Source: Azospirillum rugosum
GTDB taxonomy: Bacteria > Pseudomonadota > Alphaproteobacteria > Azospirillales > Azospirillaceae
Assembly (NCBI RefSeq): GCF_017876155.1
Contig: NZ_JAGINP010000028.1
Location: 39,888-103,887 of the forward strand
Direction: 5' to 3'
DNA length: 64,000 bases
In this document: in pieces, positions 57,588 through 64,000 of the stretch
Layout of the letters: the number at the start of each line of letters is the position of its first letter
Position numbering within the stretch: the stretch's first letter is position 1
Translations under genes and position numbers: made by a program
Notes under the pieces: generated by a model
What the model was told of the DNA's origin: nothing
Seen by the model: the letters and a program-made list of their open reading frames with translations, nothing else
The model's database searches: none

Positions 57588-59149
57588 CCAAGACTCAAAA
57601 TACCGGCGCCGACGCGCTGTGCGACACGCTGCTGGCCGGCGGGGTGGACGTCTGCTTCGCCAACCCCGGCACGTCGGAGATGCATTTCGTCGCGGCACTC
57701 GACCGCAAGCCGGCGATGCGCTGCATCCTGGGCCTGTCGGAAGGCGTGGTGGCCGGGGCCGCCGACGGCTACGCCCGCATGGCCGACAAGCCCGCCGTCA
57801 CCCTGCTGCATTGCGGGCCGGGGCTGGCGAACGGGCTCGCCAACCTGCACAACGCGCGGCGCGCGCGGTCGCCCATCGTCAACGTGGTCGGCGACCACGC
57901 GACTTTCCACCGCGCCTACGACGCGCCCCTGACCAGCGATATCGAAGGGCTCGCCCGCCCGATGTCGCACTGGGTCCGCAGCACCGAATCCGCGGCTGCG
58001 GTGGCGGGCGACGCGGCGGAGGCCATCCGGGCGGCGCGCACCGCGCCCGGCCAGATCGCCACGCTGATCCTGCCCGCCGACGCGGCCTGGTCGGAGACGG
58101 CCCCCGCCGCCCCGCCGGTCCTGGCGCCGCCGGCCCCGGCCACGGTGTCCGCGGACGCCGTCGCCGACGCGGTCGCGGCCATCCGGTCCGGGCGGCGCAC
58201 GGTTCTGCTGATGACCGGCACCGCCCTGCGCGCCGAGGCGCTGGCCACCGCGGACCGCATCGCGCAGGCGACCGGCGTCCGGCTGCTGGCGCAGCAGTCC
58301 AACAACCGGGTGGAGCGGGGCGCCGGGCGCGTGGCGGTGAACCGCGTGCCCTACCCGCTGGACGGCGCCATCGCCACCTTCCGCGACGTCGAGCAGCTGA
58401 TCCTGGTCGGCGCCAAGTCGCCGGTCGCCTTCTTCGCCTATCCCGGCCGGCCGAGCACCCCGCTGCCCGAGGGCTGCCGCGTCCTGACGCTCGCGGAGCC
58501 GGGCGACGATCTGCCGGGCGCGCTCGCCGCGCTGGCCGAGGCGCTGGGGGTGGGGCAGGGCGTCCAGCCCACGCTGCAACCGCTGGACCGGCCGGCGCTG
58601 CCCACCGGAGCCCTGACCGCCGACAGCGTCGTGGCCGCGGTGGGCGCGCTGATGCCGGAAGGGGCGATCCTGTGCGACGAGGCGCTGACCTCCGGCGGGC
58701 GCCTGTTCGACCTGACGCGCGGGGCGCCGGCCCATGACTTCCTGGCGCTGACCGGCGGGTCCATCGGCATCGGCCTGCCGTTGGCGCTGGGGGCGGCGGT
58801 CGCCTGCCCGGACCGCAAGGTCATTGGGCTGCAAGCCGACGGCAGCGGCATGTACACGGCCCAGGCGCTGTGGACCTACGCCCGCGAGAACCTGGACATC
58901 GTCACGGTCGTCTTCGCCAACCGCTCCTACGCCATCCTGCGCGGCGAATACCGCAGCGTCGGGGCGGGCGAGCCGGGGGCCAACGCCAAGCGCCTGTTCG
59001 ACCTGGTGGAGCCGACCATCGACTGGGTGGGGCTCGCCAACTCCCTCGGCGTGGAGGCGGCGCGCGTGGACACGGCGGAAAGCTTTGCCGACCGGCTGAA
59101 AGCGGCCGTGGGCCGGCGCGGTCCCTTCCTGATCGAGGCGGTGATCTGA
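57584..59149 (+). CDS. Thiamine-diphosphate-dependent enzyme (acetolactate synthase/benzoylformate decarboxylase type)
   Basis: 521 aa. N-terminal pyrimidine-binding domain with the activating Glu in ILGLSEGVVAGAADGYARM (E51 region), a central domain about 185-335, and a C-terminal pyrophosphate domain with the metal motif ADGSGMYTAQALWTYARENL and FANRSYAI. The length (about 520) is shorter than true IlvB (about 560-600) and nearer to 2-oxo acid decarboxylases such as benzoylformate decarboxylase. The role is probably decarboxylation or carboligation of a 2-oxo acid derived from the imported compound. The start overlaps the ATPase stop (ATGA). Confidence 0.85.
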   Translation: MTKTQNTGADALCDTLLAGGVDVCFANPGTSEMHFVAALDRKPAMRCILGLSEGVVAGAADGYARMADKPAVTLLHCGPGLANGLANLHNARRARSPIVNVVGDHATFHRAYDAPLTSDIEGLARPMSHWVRSTESAAAVAGDAAEAIRAARTAPGQIATLILPADAAWSETAPAAPPVLAPPAPATVSADAVADAVAAIRSGRRTVLLMTGTALRAEALATADRIAQATGVRLLAQQSNNRVERGAGRVAVNRVPYPLDGAIATFRDVEQLILVGAKSPVAFFAYPGRPSTPLPEGCRVLTLAEPGDDLPGALAALAEALGVGQGVQPTLQPLDRPALPTGALTADSVVAAVGALMPEGAILCDEALTSGGRLFDLTRGAPAHDFLALTGGSIGIGLPLALGAAVACPDRKVIGLQADGSGMYTAQALWTYARENLDIVTVVFANRSYAILRGEYRSVGAGEPGANAKRLFDLVEPTIDWVGLANSLGVEAARVDTAESFADRLKAAVGRRGPFLIEAVI

Positions 59150-59154
59150 AAAAA

Positions 59155-59289
59155 CCCCTCGCCCGCCTCCGGCGGGAGAGGGAGGGGCCCACGAAGTGGG
59201 AGGGTGAGGGCTAAGATTCTCGGGAAAACCTTGCCCTCACCCTCCCGCTTCGCGGGTCCCTCCCTCTCCCAGCGGGGCTGGGAGAGGGT
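59155..59289. repeat. Inverted repeat of CCCTCGCCCGCCTCCGGCGGGAG type
   Basis: Left half CCCCTCGCCCGCCTCCGGCG (from 59155) with AGGGTGAGGG and right half CCCTCACCCTCCCGC ending GGGGCTGGGAGAGGG. It sits directly behind the ThDP enzyme and may form its transcription terminator. Confidence 0.65.
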
Positions 59290-59296
59290 GAGTTTC

Positions 59297-59327
59297 CTGG
59301 ATCCCAGCCTTCGCTGGGATGACGAGG
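59297..59327. repeat. Dispersed palindromic repeat unit, single copy
   Basis: CCTGGATCCCAGCCTTCGCT followed by GGGATGACGAGG. Same family as 2445-2533, with the stem changes CCCAGC/GCTGGG also seen at 15645. The 354-base gap 59150-59503 holds this unit, the larger repeat and the IclR operator half-sites. Confidence 0.7.
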
Positions 59328-59443
59328 GAAAGGAGCAGTCGTCGCTAAAAGACTTCTGCTCGATGAAAAGTAAAAACAAATAAACGGTGCTGCGCTTCTC
59401 ACAAACGGCTTCCGAGATGCAAATGGTTGCGGTACAATTCATG

Positions 59444-59472
59444 TAGAATACAACGTCTTCAAATAGAATACA
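59444..59472. promoter_or_regulatory. Two TAGAATACA operator half-sites ahead of IclR gene
   Basis: TAGAATACA at 59444-59452 and again at 59464-59472, 20 bases apart (two helical turns) and 30 bases from the IclR start codon. The same half-site forms the perfect palindrome at 53372-53392. The region is strongly AT-rich. This suggests autoregulation. Confidence 0.6.
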
Positions 59473-59503
59473 AAAACAAGCTTGCCAGACCAGGGAGCCG
59501 ATC

Positions 59504-60226
59504 GTGAGCGTCCGTCCGCTGTCCTCCGTGCTGAAGACCTTCGCCGTGCTCGACGCCGTGTCGGCCTCGCCGGAACCGGTGCGGCTGGCGGACGTCGCCC
59601 GCAAGGTGGAGGAGGCGCGGGCGGCCACGCACCAGCGCCTGCAAACCCTGGTCGAGGCCGGCTGGGTGGAGCAGACGGAGGACGGGCGCTACCGCCTCGC
59701 GCTGCGCATCGTCGGCCACGCGGCCATGGCGATGGAGCAGGCGAACCTCGGCGCCCGGCTGGCCGACATCCTGCACGACATGGTCGCGGAGAGCGGGGAG
59801 ACCGCCTCCATGGCCGTGCTCGACGGGCAGGAGGCGATCATCATGCGCCGCGTCGAGTCCAAGGGCATCCTGCGCGCCGACCTGCGCGTCGGCGCCCGGC
59901 TGGACCTGGAGCGCACCGCGCTGGGGCGCGTCCTGTCCAGCTTCGCACGTCCCGAAATCATCGCGCGCCTGTCGGGGGCCGGCGTGGCGCTGCCCGAGCC
60001 GGAGCTGGTGGAGACGATCCGCCGCGATGGCTACGCCGTGTCCGGCTACACCGGTCCCCGCACCGTTTCCGCCGTCGCCGCCCCCGTCTTCGACGGCCAC
60101 GGCGACTGCATCGCCGCCCTGTCGCTCTCCGGGCCGACGGCCGGCTTCAACACGAATTCATGCGCGAGCGTTGTGGTCGCGGCGGCGGCCCGGGTCAACG
60201 CTCGCCTACGCGGAGTGAGAGAATGA
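59504..60226 (+). CDS. IclR family transcriptional regulator
   Basis: 240 aa from the GTG at 59504 (AGGGAGCC upstream). Winged helix about 5-65 (SSVLKTFAVLDAVSASPEPV, EARAATHQRLQTLVEAGW) and effector domain about 80-235 (GETASMAVLDGQEAIIMRRV, DLERTALGRVLSSFARPEII, SAVAAPVFDGHGDCIAALSL). It sits between the transporter/ThDP genes and the genes of unknown function, to which it is coupled by an ATGA overlap at 60223. Shared operator half-sites suggest control of both groups. Confidence 0.9.
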   Translation: MSVRPLSSVLKTFAVLDAVSASPEPVRLADVARKVEEARAATHQRLQTLVEAGWVEQTEDGRYRLALRIVGHAAMAMEQANLGARLADILHDMVAESGETASMAVLDGQEAIIMRRVESKGILRADLRVGARLDLERTALGRVLSSFARPEIIARLSGAGVALPEPELVETIRRDGYAVSGYTGPRTVSAVAAPVFDGHGDCIAALSLSGPTAGFNTNSCASVVVAAAARVNARLRGVRE

Positions 60227-61995
60227 ACCTTGCCCAGTCTCCCGCCATCAGGGCCCCGTCCATCGGGGGCATCGCGGCCGGTCCAATTCCGGACATGGGC
60301 CCCTACAGCCTCCACCGGCTGATGCGGTCCCCGGCCGAGCTGATGCTGCCCGAACGCCTCGCGGCCATCCAGCCGTCCCGCATCAGCGCCTCGCGCGCCC
60401 TGATGAACCGCGCGATCCGGGAGCGCTGGACGATCACCCGCACCGGCTTCGACATCGACGAGCGCGGGCGCGGCACCGCCGGCTACCGCATCGACGCCGG
60501 CGGCTGGCGCTTCTCCTTCCCGGTCTTCTCGTTCGAGCCGGCGAGCCAGGGCCGCTCCGGCCGCATCATCGGCCGCTCTTGGGACATGATGGGCGCGCTC
60601 GTGGAGGGCGACATCAGCCCGGCCGACGTGGAGACGACGCGCAACGAGCTGCCGAAGCTCTACGAGGGGCGAGCGACGCCGGGCACGCTGATCTGGTGCC
60701 GGTCCAACCGCAGCCAGCGCCTGTTCGACCACACCGTGCAGTCCCTGGCCGCCGGCCACCAGCCGGACGTCGGCCAGCTGGCGCAGATCTGCTACCTGAT
60801 GCGCAACACCGGGCTGGACGGCAACGGCACCTTCGGGACCAAGACCTTCCTGGCCTTCGAGAAGGACCACCCGCTGCGCTGGTCGCTCGCCGCCCAGATG
60901 CTGTGCGCCTACATGATGCGGGTCTTCGCGCAGGATCTCGTGCACCATCTGGCGCGGATGGCCTCGCCGCAGGCGGCGGCGCTGTCGCCGGATCTGGCGC
61001 GGTTCCTTGGGGTCGGCAACGGCTCGGCGCTCGGCCTCATGCTGTTCGTCAACAACCACCCGCGCCTGATCGACCGCTGGCTGGGCATCCGCGAGGAGGC
61101 CATCGCGCGGGCCAAGGCCATCGTCCCCGGCCCGGACGGGGCGGAGGTCGCGACCCTGCTGGGGCTGATCGACAAGGCCATCCGCTTCCGCCGCGAGGAC
61201 CGCGTCGTCTACGAGGCGATCACGCCGAGCGACCTGATCGCCGACGACCTGTCGCTGATCCGCGACCAGGTCGACCGGCTGCTGGCCGGCATCCGCCGCG
61301 GCGAGGCGGTTGCCCCGCTGCCCATCGCCGACCTCTGCGCTGGGCTGGAAGGCCGCGTCCGGGCGGAGGCGCTGGAGACGTTGCATTCGTTGCTGATCGA
61401 GCTGGTCGCCGACGAGGCCGACGCGCTGGTCGAAACGCTGGTGCTGGACGAGGAAATGACCGGACGGCCGGAGATGCCGGTGTCCCGCCTGCGCGAGATC
61501 ATCCGGAGCCAGTACGCCTGGGCCTTCGGCCTGGACCTGGAGTCCGACACCGCGCGCCGCTACGTCTGGTACAAGTCGGTGACGGCGGAGGAGCCGCGCC
61601 GCGGCCCGCGGGAGGAGGTGGGCGACGCCGTCAACCTCGGGCTCGACCTGCCGCGCCTGATCGTCCGGCTCGACGCCGACCTCGCCGCGCAGGACCCACG
61701 GCAGAGCACCGCGCGCTTCCTGCTGGCGCACCCGCAGCACCGGGCGATCGTCACGCGGGTTCAGGCGCTGGCCGGGCTGCCCTACCATTCCCCGCACGCG
61801 GACATCATGAGCGAGGGCTTCGTCCCCGCCCACATCACGCGCCTGCTGAACGTCGGCCTGCACGGCATCGACAAGACGCGCGACTTCCTGAACCGCAACC
61901 TGCGCGGCGTGCTGTTCCACGGCGCGCCGACCCCCGCCGACCTTGGCGCCGGCGCCGACCCTTCCTGGTTCTACCCCGCGGAGCCCCGGCCATGA
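60223..61995 (+). CDS. Large protein of unknown family in IclR operon
   Basis: 590 aa, not recognised. No signal peptide and no clear membrane helix. The N-terminus is IAAGPIPDMGPYSLHRLMRS. Segments that look conserved are RWRFSFPVFSF-like aromatic text near 90-100, YLMRNTGLDGNGTFGTKTFL near 190-210, the His pair in AQDLVHHLARM near 235-245, GVGNGSALGLMLFVNNHPRL near 262-280 and the closing PADLGAGADPSWFYPAEP. The N-terminal half is basic and aromatic, the C-terminal half rich in acidic helices. It is translationally coupled at both ends (ATGA with IclR and with the next gene). Much longer in-frame extension upstream is a shadow of IclR. Confidence 0.75.
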   Translation: MNLAQSPAIRAPSIGGIAAGPIPDMGPYSLHRLMRSPAELMLPERLAAIQPSRISASRALMNRAIRERWTITRTGFDIDERGRGTAGYRIDAGGWRFSFPVFSFEPASQGRSGRIIGRSWDMMGALVEGDISPADVETTRNELPKLYEGRATPGTLIWCRSNRSQRLFDHTVQSLAAGHQPDVGQLAQICYLMRNTGLDGNGTFGTKTFLAFEKDHPLRWSLAAQMLCAYMMRVFAQDLVHHLARMASPQAAALSPDLARFLGVGNGSALGLMLFVNNHPRLIDRWLGIREEAIARAKAIVPGPDGAEVATLLGLIDKAIRFRREDRVVYEAITPSDLIADDLSLIRDQVDRLLAGIRRGEAVAPLPIADLCAGLEGRVRAEALETLHSLLIELVADEADALVETLVLDEEMTGRPEMPVSRLREIIRSQYAWAFGLDLESDTARRYVWYKSVTAEEPRRGPREEVGDAVNLGLDLPRLIVRLDADLAAQDPRQSTARFLLAHPQHRAIVTRVQALAGLPYHSPHADIMSEGFVPAHITRLLNVGLHGIDKTRDFLNRNLRGVLFHGAPTPADLGAGADPSWFYPAEPRP

Positions 61996-62705
61996 GCCTC
62001 CACAGTGTCGACAATGAAGGTTCCCTGCGCGTCAGCCTGCGCGAAAGCCGGATGGTGCTGGAGCGGCTGATGCAGGTGACCCGCGTGGAGCCTGGGCTGG
62101 TCCCGACCTTGCGCGACTGCGCGCTCTATTCCGCGGCGCTGGGCTTGAGCGGCTACCCAGCGCTGCTCGGGCATCTGGAAACGCTGCGCGGGGCGCAGCC
62201 GGGGGCGCTGCGGCTCCTGGGCGAGGACGACGCGGCGGCGGTGGTGGACGGCGGCGGGCAGCACGCCTGGGTCGTCGCGCCGGTGCTGGTGGACCTCTGC
62301 GTCGACCGGCATCGCCGGGGGCTGCCGGCCGTCGCCGTCGTCCGGAACGTCGCGGACTGCGATGAGCTTGCCATCGTCGCGGCGCTCGCCGAGGCGCACG
62401 GGCTGTCGGCCGCGGTGGCCGCGACCGGGCACGACGGCGCGCCGGCCCTGCGCGTCACCGTCGAGGCGCGGCCGGCCGACGCGCGGACCACGCTCGACGC
62501 CATCCGCGCGGACGGCATCCCGGTGCCGGCGTCGCTGTGGTGGCGGCTGTTCCACCTCGCCAACGAGGCGCTGGCGCCGGACAGCTACGCGTCGCGCCGG
62601 CACGCCGGGGCCATCATGGTCACCGCCGACGGCCGCGTGGTCGGTCGCCAGGACGAGGACGACACCGACCTTTCCCTTCTGCGCGGCGACGCCTCGGCGG
62701 CCTGA
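61992..62705 (+). CDS. Protein resembling a degenerate Ldh2-type dehydrogenase
   Basis: 237 aa. The middle (about 75-155) reads like the nucleotide part of Ldh2/malate-type dehydrogenases (VVDGGGQHAWVVAPVLVDL, LPAVAVVRNVADCDELAIVA), and the N-terminal ALYSAALGLSGYPALLGHLE fits the place of the GxxSHG active-site motif, where the catalytic His is absent. The C-terminal LWWRLFHLANEALAPDSYAS and RRHAGAIMV match the end seen in DUF3726-like relatives. This comparison is my own reading and low in certainty. It overlaps the 590-aa gene (ATGA), so they probably form a complex or consecutive steps. Confidence 0.6.
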   Translation: MSLHSVDNEGSLRVSLRESRMVLERLMQVTRVEPGLVPTLRDCALYSAALGLSGYPALLGHLETLRGAQPGALRLLGEDDAAAVVDGGGQHAWVVAPVLVDLCVDRHRRGLPAVAVVRNVADCDELAIVAALAEAHGLSAAVAATGHDGAPALRVTVEARPADARTTLDAIRADGIPVPASLWWRLFHLANEALAPDSYASRRHAGAIMVTADGRVVGRQDEDDTDLSLLRGDASAA

Positions 62706-62706
62706 C

Positions 62707-62821
62707 TAAAGCGGATTTCCATCCGCTTTAGATTCACATGGCCTCATTTGCCGGCCGGGCTTCGGCCGCATGTGCGGCCGGGACTGCGGTCGCAGTCCAA
62801 AGCGGATCGCAATCCGCTTTA
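62707..62821. repeat. 115-nt structured repeat, copy 2
   Basis: Same length as copy 1 at 31477-31591, about 92% identical. Stems: AAAGCGGAT/ATCCGCTTT, GGACTGCG/CGCAGTCC and AAAGCGGATC/AATCCGCTTT. Two stem base pairs differ from copy 1 and both partners changed. It begins 2 bases after the stop of the upstream gene and ends 29 bases before the dipeptidase ATG, so it would form a leader or an intergenic processing site. Confidence 0.85.
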
Positions 62822-62850
62822 GCGCCCCCCTCTTTCACGGACATGCCCCC

Positions 62851-63816
62851 ATGCTGATCGACGCCCTCCAGTGCGGCCACTTTGACCGCGCCGTTTTCGA
62901 GGAACTGAAGCGCAGCGGCTACACCTGCGTCACCCCGACCCTGGGATTTTGGGAAGACACCCTGGAATCGCTCGACGCCATCGGCCGCTGGCGCGACATG
63001 GAGCGGGAGATGGGCGACCTGTTCCTGATCGCCCGCACCACCGCCGACATCCGCCGCGCGGAGGAGACGGGCCGCGTCGCCGTCCTGCTCGGCTACCAGA
63101 ACAGCAACCTGTTCCAGAACCGCATCGCCTATGTGGAGCTGTTCGCCGACCTCGGCGTCCGCGTCGTGCAGCTGACCTACAACAACCAGAACGAGCTGGG
63201 CGGCAGCTGCTACGAGGAGAAGGACAGCGGCCTCAGCCGCTTCGGCCGCGAGGTGGTGCGCGAGATGAACCGCGTCGGCATGGTCGTGGACCTGTCGCAC
63301 GTCGGCGACAAGACGACGCTGGACGCCATCGAGTGGTCGGAAAAGCCGGTCGCCGTCACCCACGCCAACGCCGCCTCCCTGTTCCCGCACAAGCGGAACA
63401 AGAGCGACGACGTGCTGCGCGCGCTGACGCGCAACGGCGGCGTCATCGGCTGCGTCGCCTACCGCAACATCACGCCGGAGTCCGCCTGCGCCACGGTCGA
63501 GGGCTGGTGCGAGATGGTCGCCCGCACCGTCGACATCGCCGGCATCGACCATGTGGGCATCGGCACGGACTACAGCCACAACACCACGCAGGTGGACATC
63601 GACTGGATGCGCAAGGGCCGCTGGACGCGTTCGGTGCAGTACGGCGCCGGCTCCGCCGCCCGTCCGGGCAAGGTGCCGAAGCCCGACTGGATCGTCCAGG
63701 CCGGCCAACTCGCCTCCGTCCGCGATGGGTTGAGCCGCGTTGGATTCAGCGCGGAAGATGCGGAGAAGATCCTCGGCGGCAACTGGCTGCGGCTGTATCA
63801 GGCGGTCATGGGCTGA
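62851..63816 (+). CDS. M19 family membrane dipeptidase (renal-dipeptidase-like)
   Basis: 321 aa from the ATG at 62851; no strong ribosome site is seen. M19 zinc ligands: H10 and D12 in CGHFD (the usual text is DGHND), Glu in YNNQNELGGSCYEE, His in VVDLSHVGD and His in AVTHANAAS; the GIDHVGIGTDYSH segment near 230 carries the last Asp. No signal peptide, so probably cytoplasmic. The family hydrolyses dipeptides, including D-containing ones, or beta-lactam-like amides. It belongs to the IclR locus after a structured repeat. Confidence 0.85.
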   Translation: MLIDALQCGHFDRAVFEELKRSGYTCVTPTLGFWEDTLESLDAIGRWRDMEREMGDLFLIARTTADIRRAEETGRVAVLLGYQNSNLFQNRIAYVELFADLGVRVVQLTYNNQNELGGSCYEEKDSGLSRFGREVVREMNRVGMVVDLSHVGDKTTLDAIEWSEKPVAVTHANAASLFPHKRNKSDDVLRALTRNGGVIGCVAYRNITPESACATVEGWCEMVARTVDIAGIDHVGIGTDYSHNTTQVDIDWMRKGRWTRSVQYGAGSAARPGKVPKPDWIVQAGQLASVRDGLSRVGFSAEDAEKILGGNWLRLYQAVMG

Positions 63817-63821
63817 CCAGT

Positions 63822-63861
63822 TCCCTCTCCCCCCTGGGGAGAGGGTTAGGGTGAGGGGGCC
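63822..63861. repeat. Half of a CCCTCTCCCCCC/GGGGAGAGGG repeat
   Basis: TCCCTCTCCCCCCTGGGGAG followed by AGGGTTAGGGTGAGGGGGC. This is the left half of the inverted repeat seen complete at 40255-40362. The right half would lie in the low-complexity end of the window. Confidence 0.55.
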
Positions 63862-63898
63862 CCGGCAGATGCAGTGCTGTCCGGTCCCCCCTCAAGGC

Positions 63899-63993
63899 CC
63901 CCCCCCCCCCCCCCCCCCCCCCCGGGGGGGGGGGGGCCGCGCCCCCCCCCCCCCCCCCCGCGCCGGGGGGGGGGGGGGGGGCCCCCGGGGGGG
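63899..63993. other. Almost pure C/G tract at window end
   Basis: From 63899 the sequence is runs of C, then G, then C, then G, with a few CG/GC interruptions, up to GGGGGGGCAGGAGC at the end. No known element has this form. A collapsed or mis-called palindromic repeat at an assembly gap is the likely explanation. Confidence 0.6.
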
Positions 63994-64000
63994 CAGGAGC

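Noticed and set aside
55431..57698. 755-aa open frame on the minus strand
   Set aside because: Shadow of the PotC-like and ATPase genes; no motif and atypical composition.
1..64000. CRISPR arrays, tRNA or rRNA genes, transposase or phage genes
   Set aside because: No regularly spaced direct repeats, no cloverleaf or rRNA text, and no transposase or integrase protein was seen on either strand. The intergenic palindromes are not CRISPR repeats because they are not regularly spaced.

Overview
This 64 kb window is high-GC DNA (roughly 68-70% by eye) with the gene content of a metabolically versatile alphaproteobacterium, most likely Azospirillum or a close relative. The indications are a FixL/FixJ/FixK oxygen circuit, an EcfG-type promoter (GGAAC-N17-GGTT, the alphaproteobacterial general stress promoter), many polyamine-type and branched-chain-type ABC importers, and dispersed palindromic repeats between genes. 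The taxonomic call is inference. I see no rRNA, tRNA, CRISPR array, phage or transposase gene.

Region 1 (1-3799): the start of a peptide-type binding protein, an M20 hydrolase, a divergent GntR/UTRA regulator with a palindromic operator candidate, and a bile-acid:sodium-symporter-like carrier. Region 2 (3803-15490): a minus-strand nicotinate lower-pathway cluster. It is read from livK through livH, livM, livG and livF into nicC, nicE, nicD, nicX and nicF, then a TetR regulator and an M24 (creatinase/prolidase-fold) hydrolase. Catalytic residues of NicX, NicD, NicE and NicF are all visible. The first-step nicotinate hydroxylase (nicAB) is not in the window, and import appears to use a dedicated ABC transporter. 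Two internal promoters share a sequence element.

Region 3 (15798-24219): a PotABCD-like ABC importer flanked by two amidase-signature enzymes, with a divergent transthyretin/HIU-hydrolase-like protein and an SDR-fold protein that lacks the catalytic Tyr and Lys. Region 4 (24319-31170): a BtsS/BtsR-like LytS-LytTR two-component pair, then fixL (two PAS domains that both keep the heme-ligand His), fixJ, a receiver-only protein and fixK, with FNR/FixK boxes and a shared FixJ-like motif; a 2H phosphoesterase follows. Region 5 (31477-39601): a minus-strand operon of ABC importer plus a three-subunit flavin/iron-sulfur oxidase of the HcnABC/opine-oxidase type, controlled from a divergent IclR gene with a perfect operator palindrome. 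Region 6 (39605-53124): DUF983 protein, DUF1348 protein plus TetR, an ECF sigma factor under an EcfG-like promoter, a Tat-exported multicopper oxidase, a PepSY protein with a small membrane partner, a TonB siderophore receptor under Fur-like boxes, an RlmL-like methyltransferase, a large MscS-family channel and an AraC regulator.

Region 7 (53372-63816): a plus-strand catabolic locus: binding protein, two permeases, ATPase, ThDP enzyme, IclR regulator, a 590-aa protein of unknown family, a 237-aa protein that resembles a degenerate Ldh2-type dehydrogenase, and an M19 dipeptidase. The same TAGAATACA half-site precedes both the transporter and the IclR gene, so this locus looks like one regulon, and it is the best candidate for an undescribed pathway. 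A 115-nt hairpin-rich repeat occurs twice (31477 and 62707) with compensatory base changes in its stems. The window ends in an almost pure C/G tract that is probably an assembly artefact.
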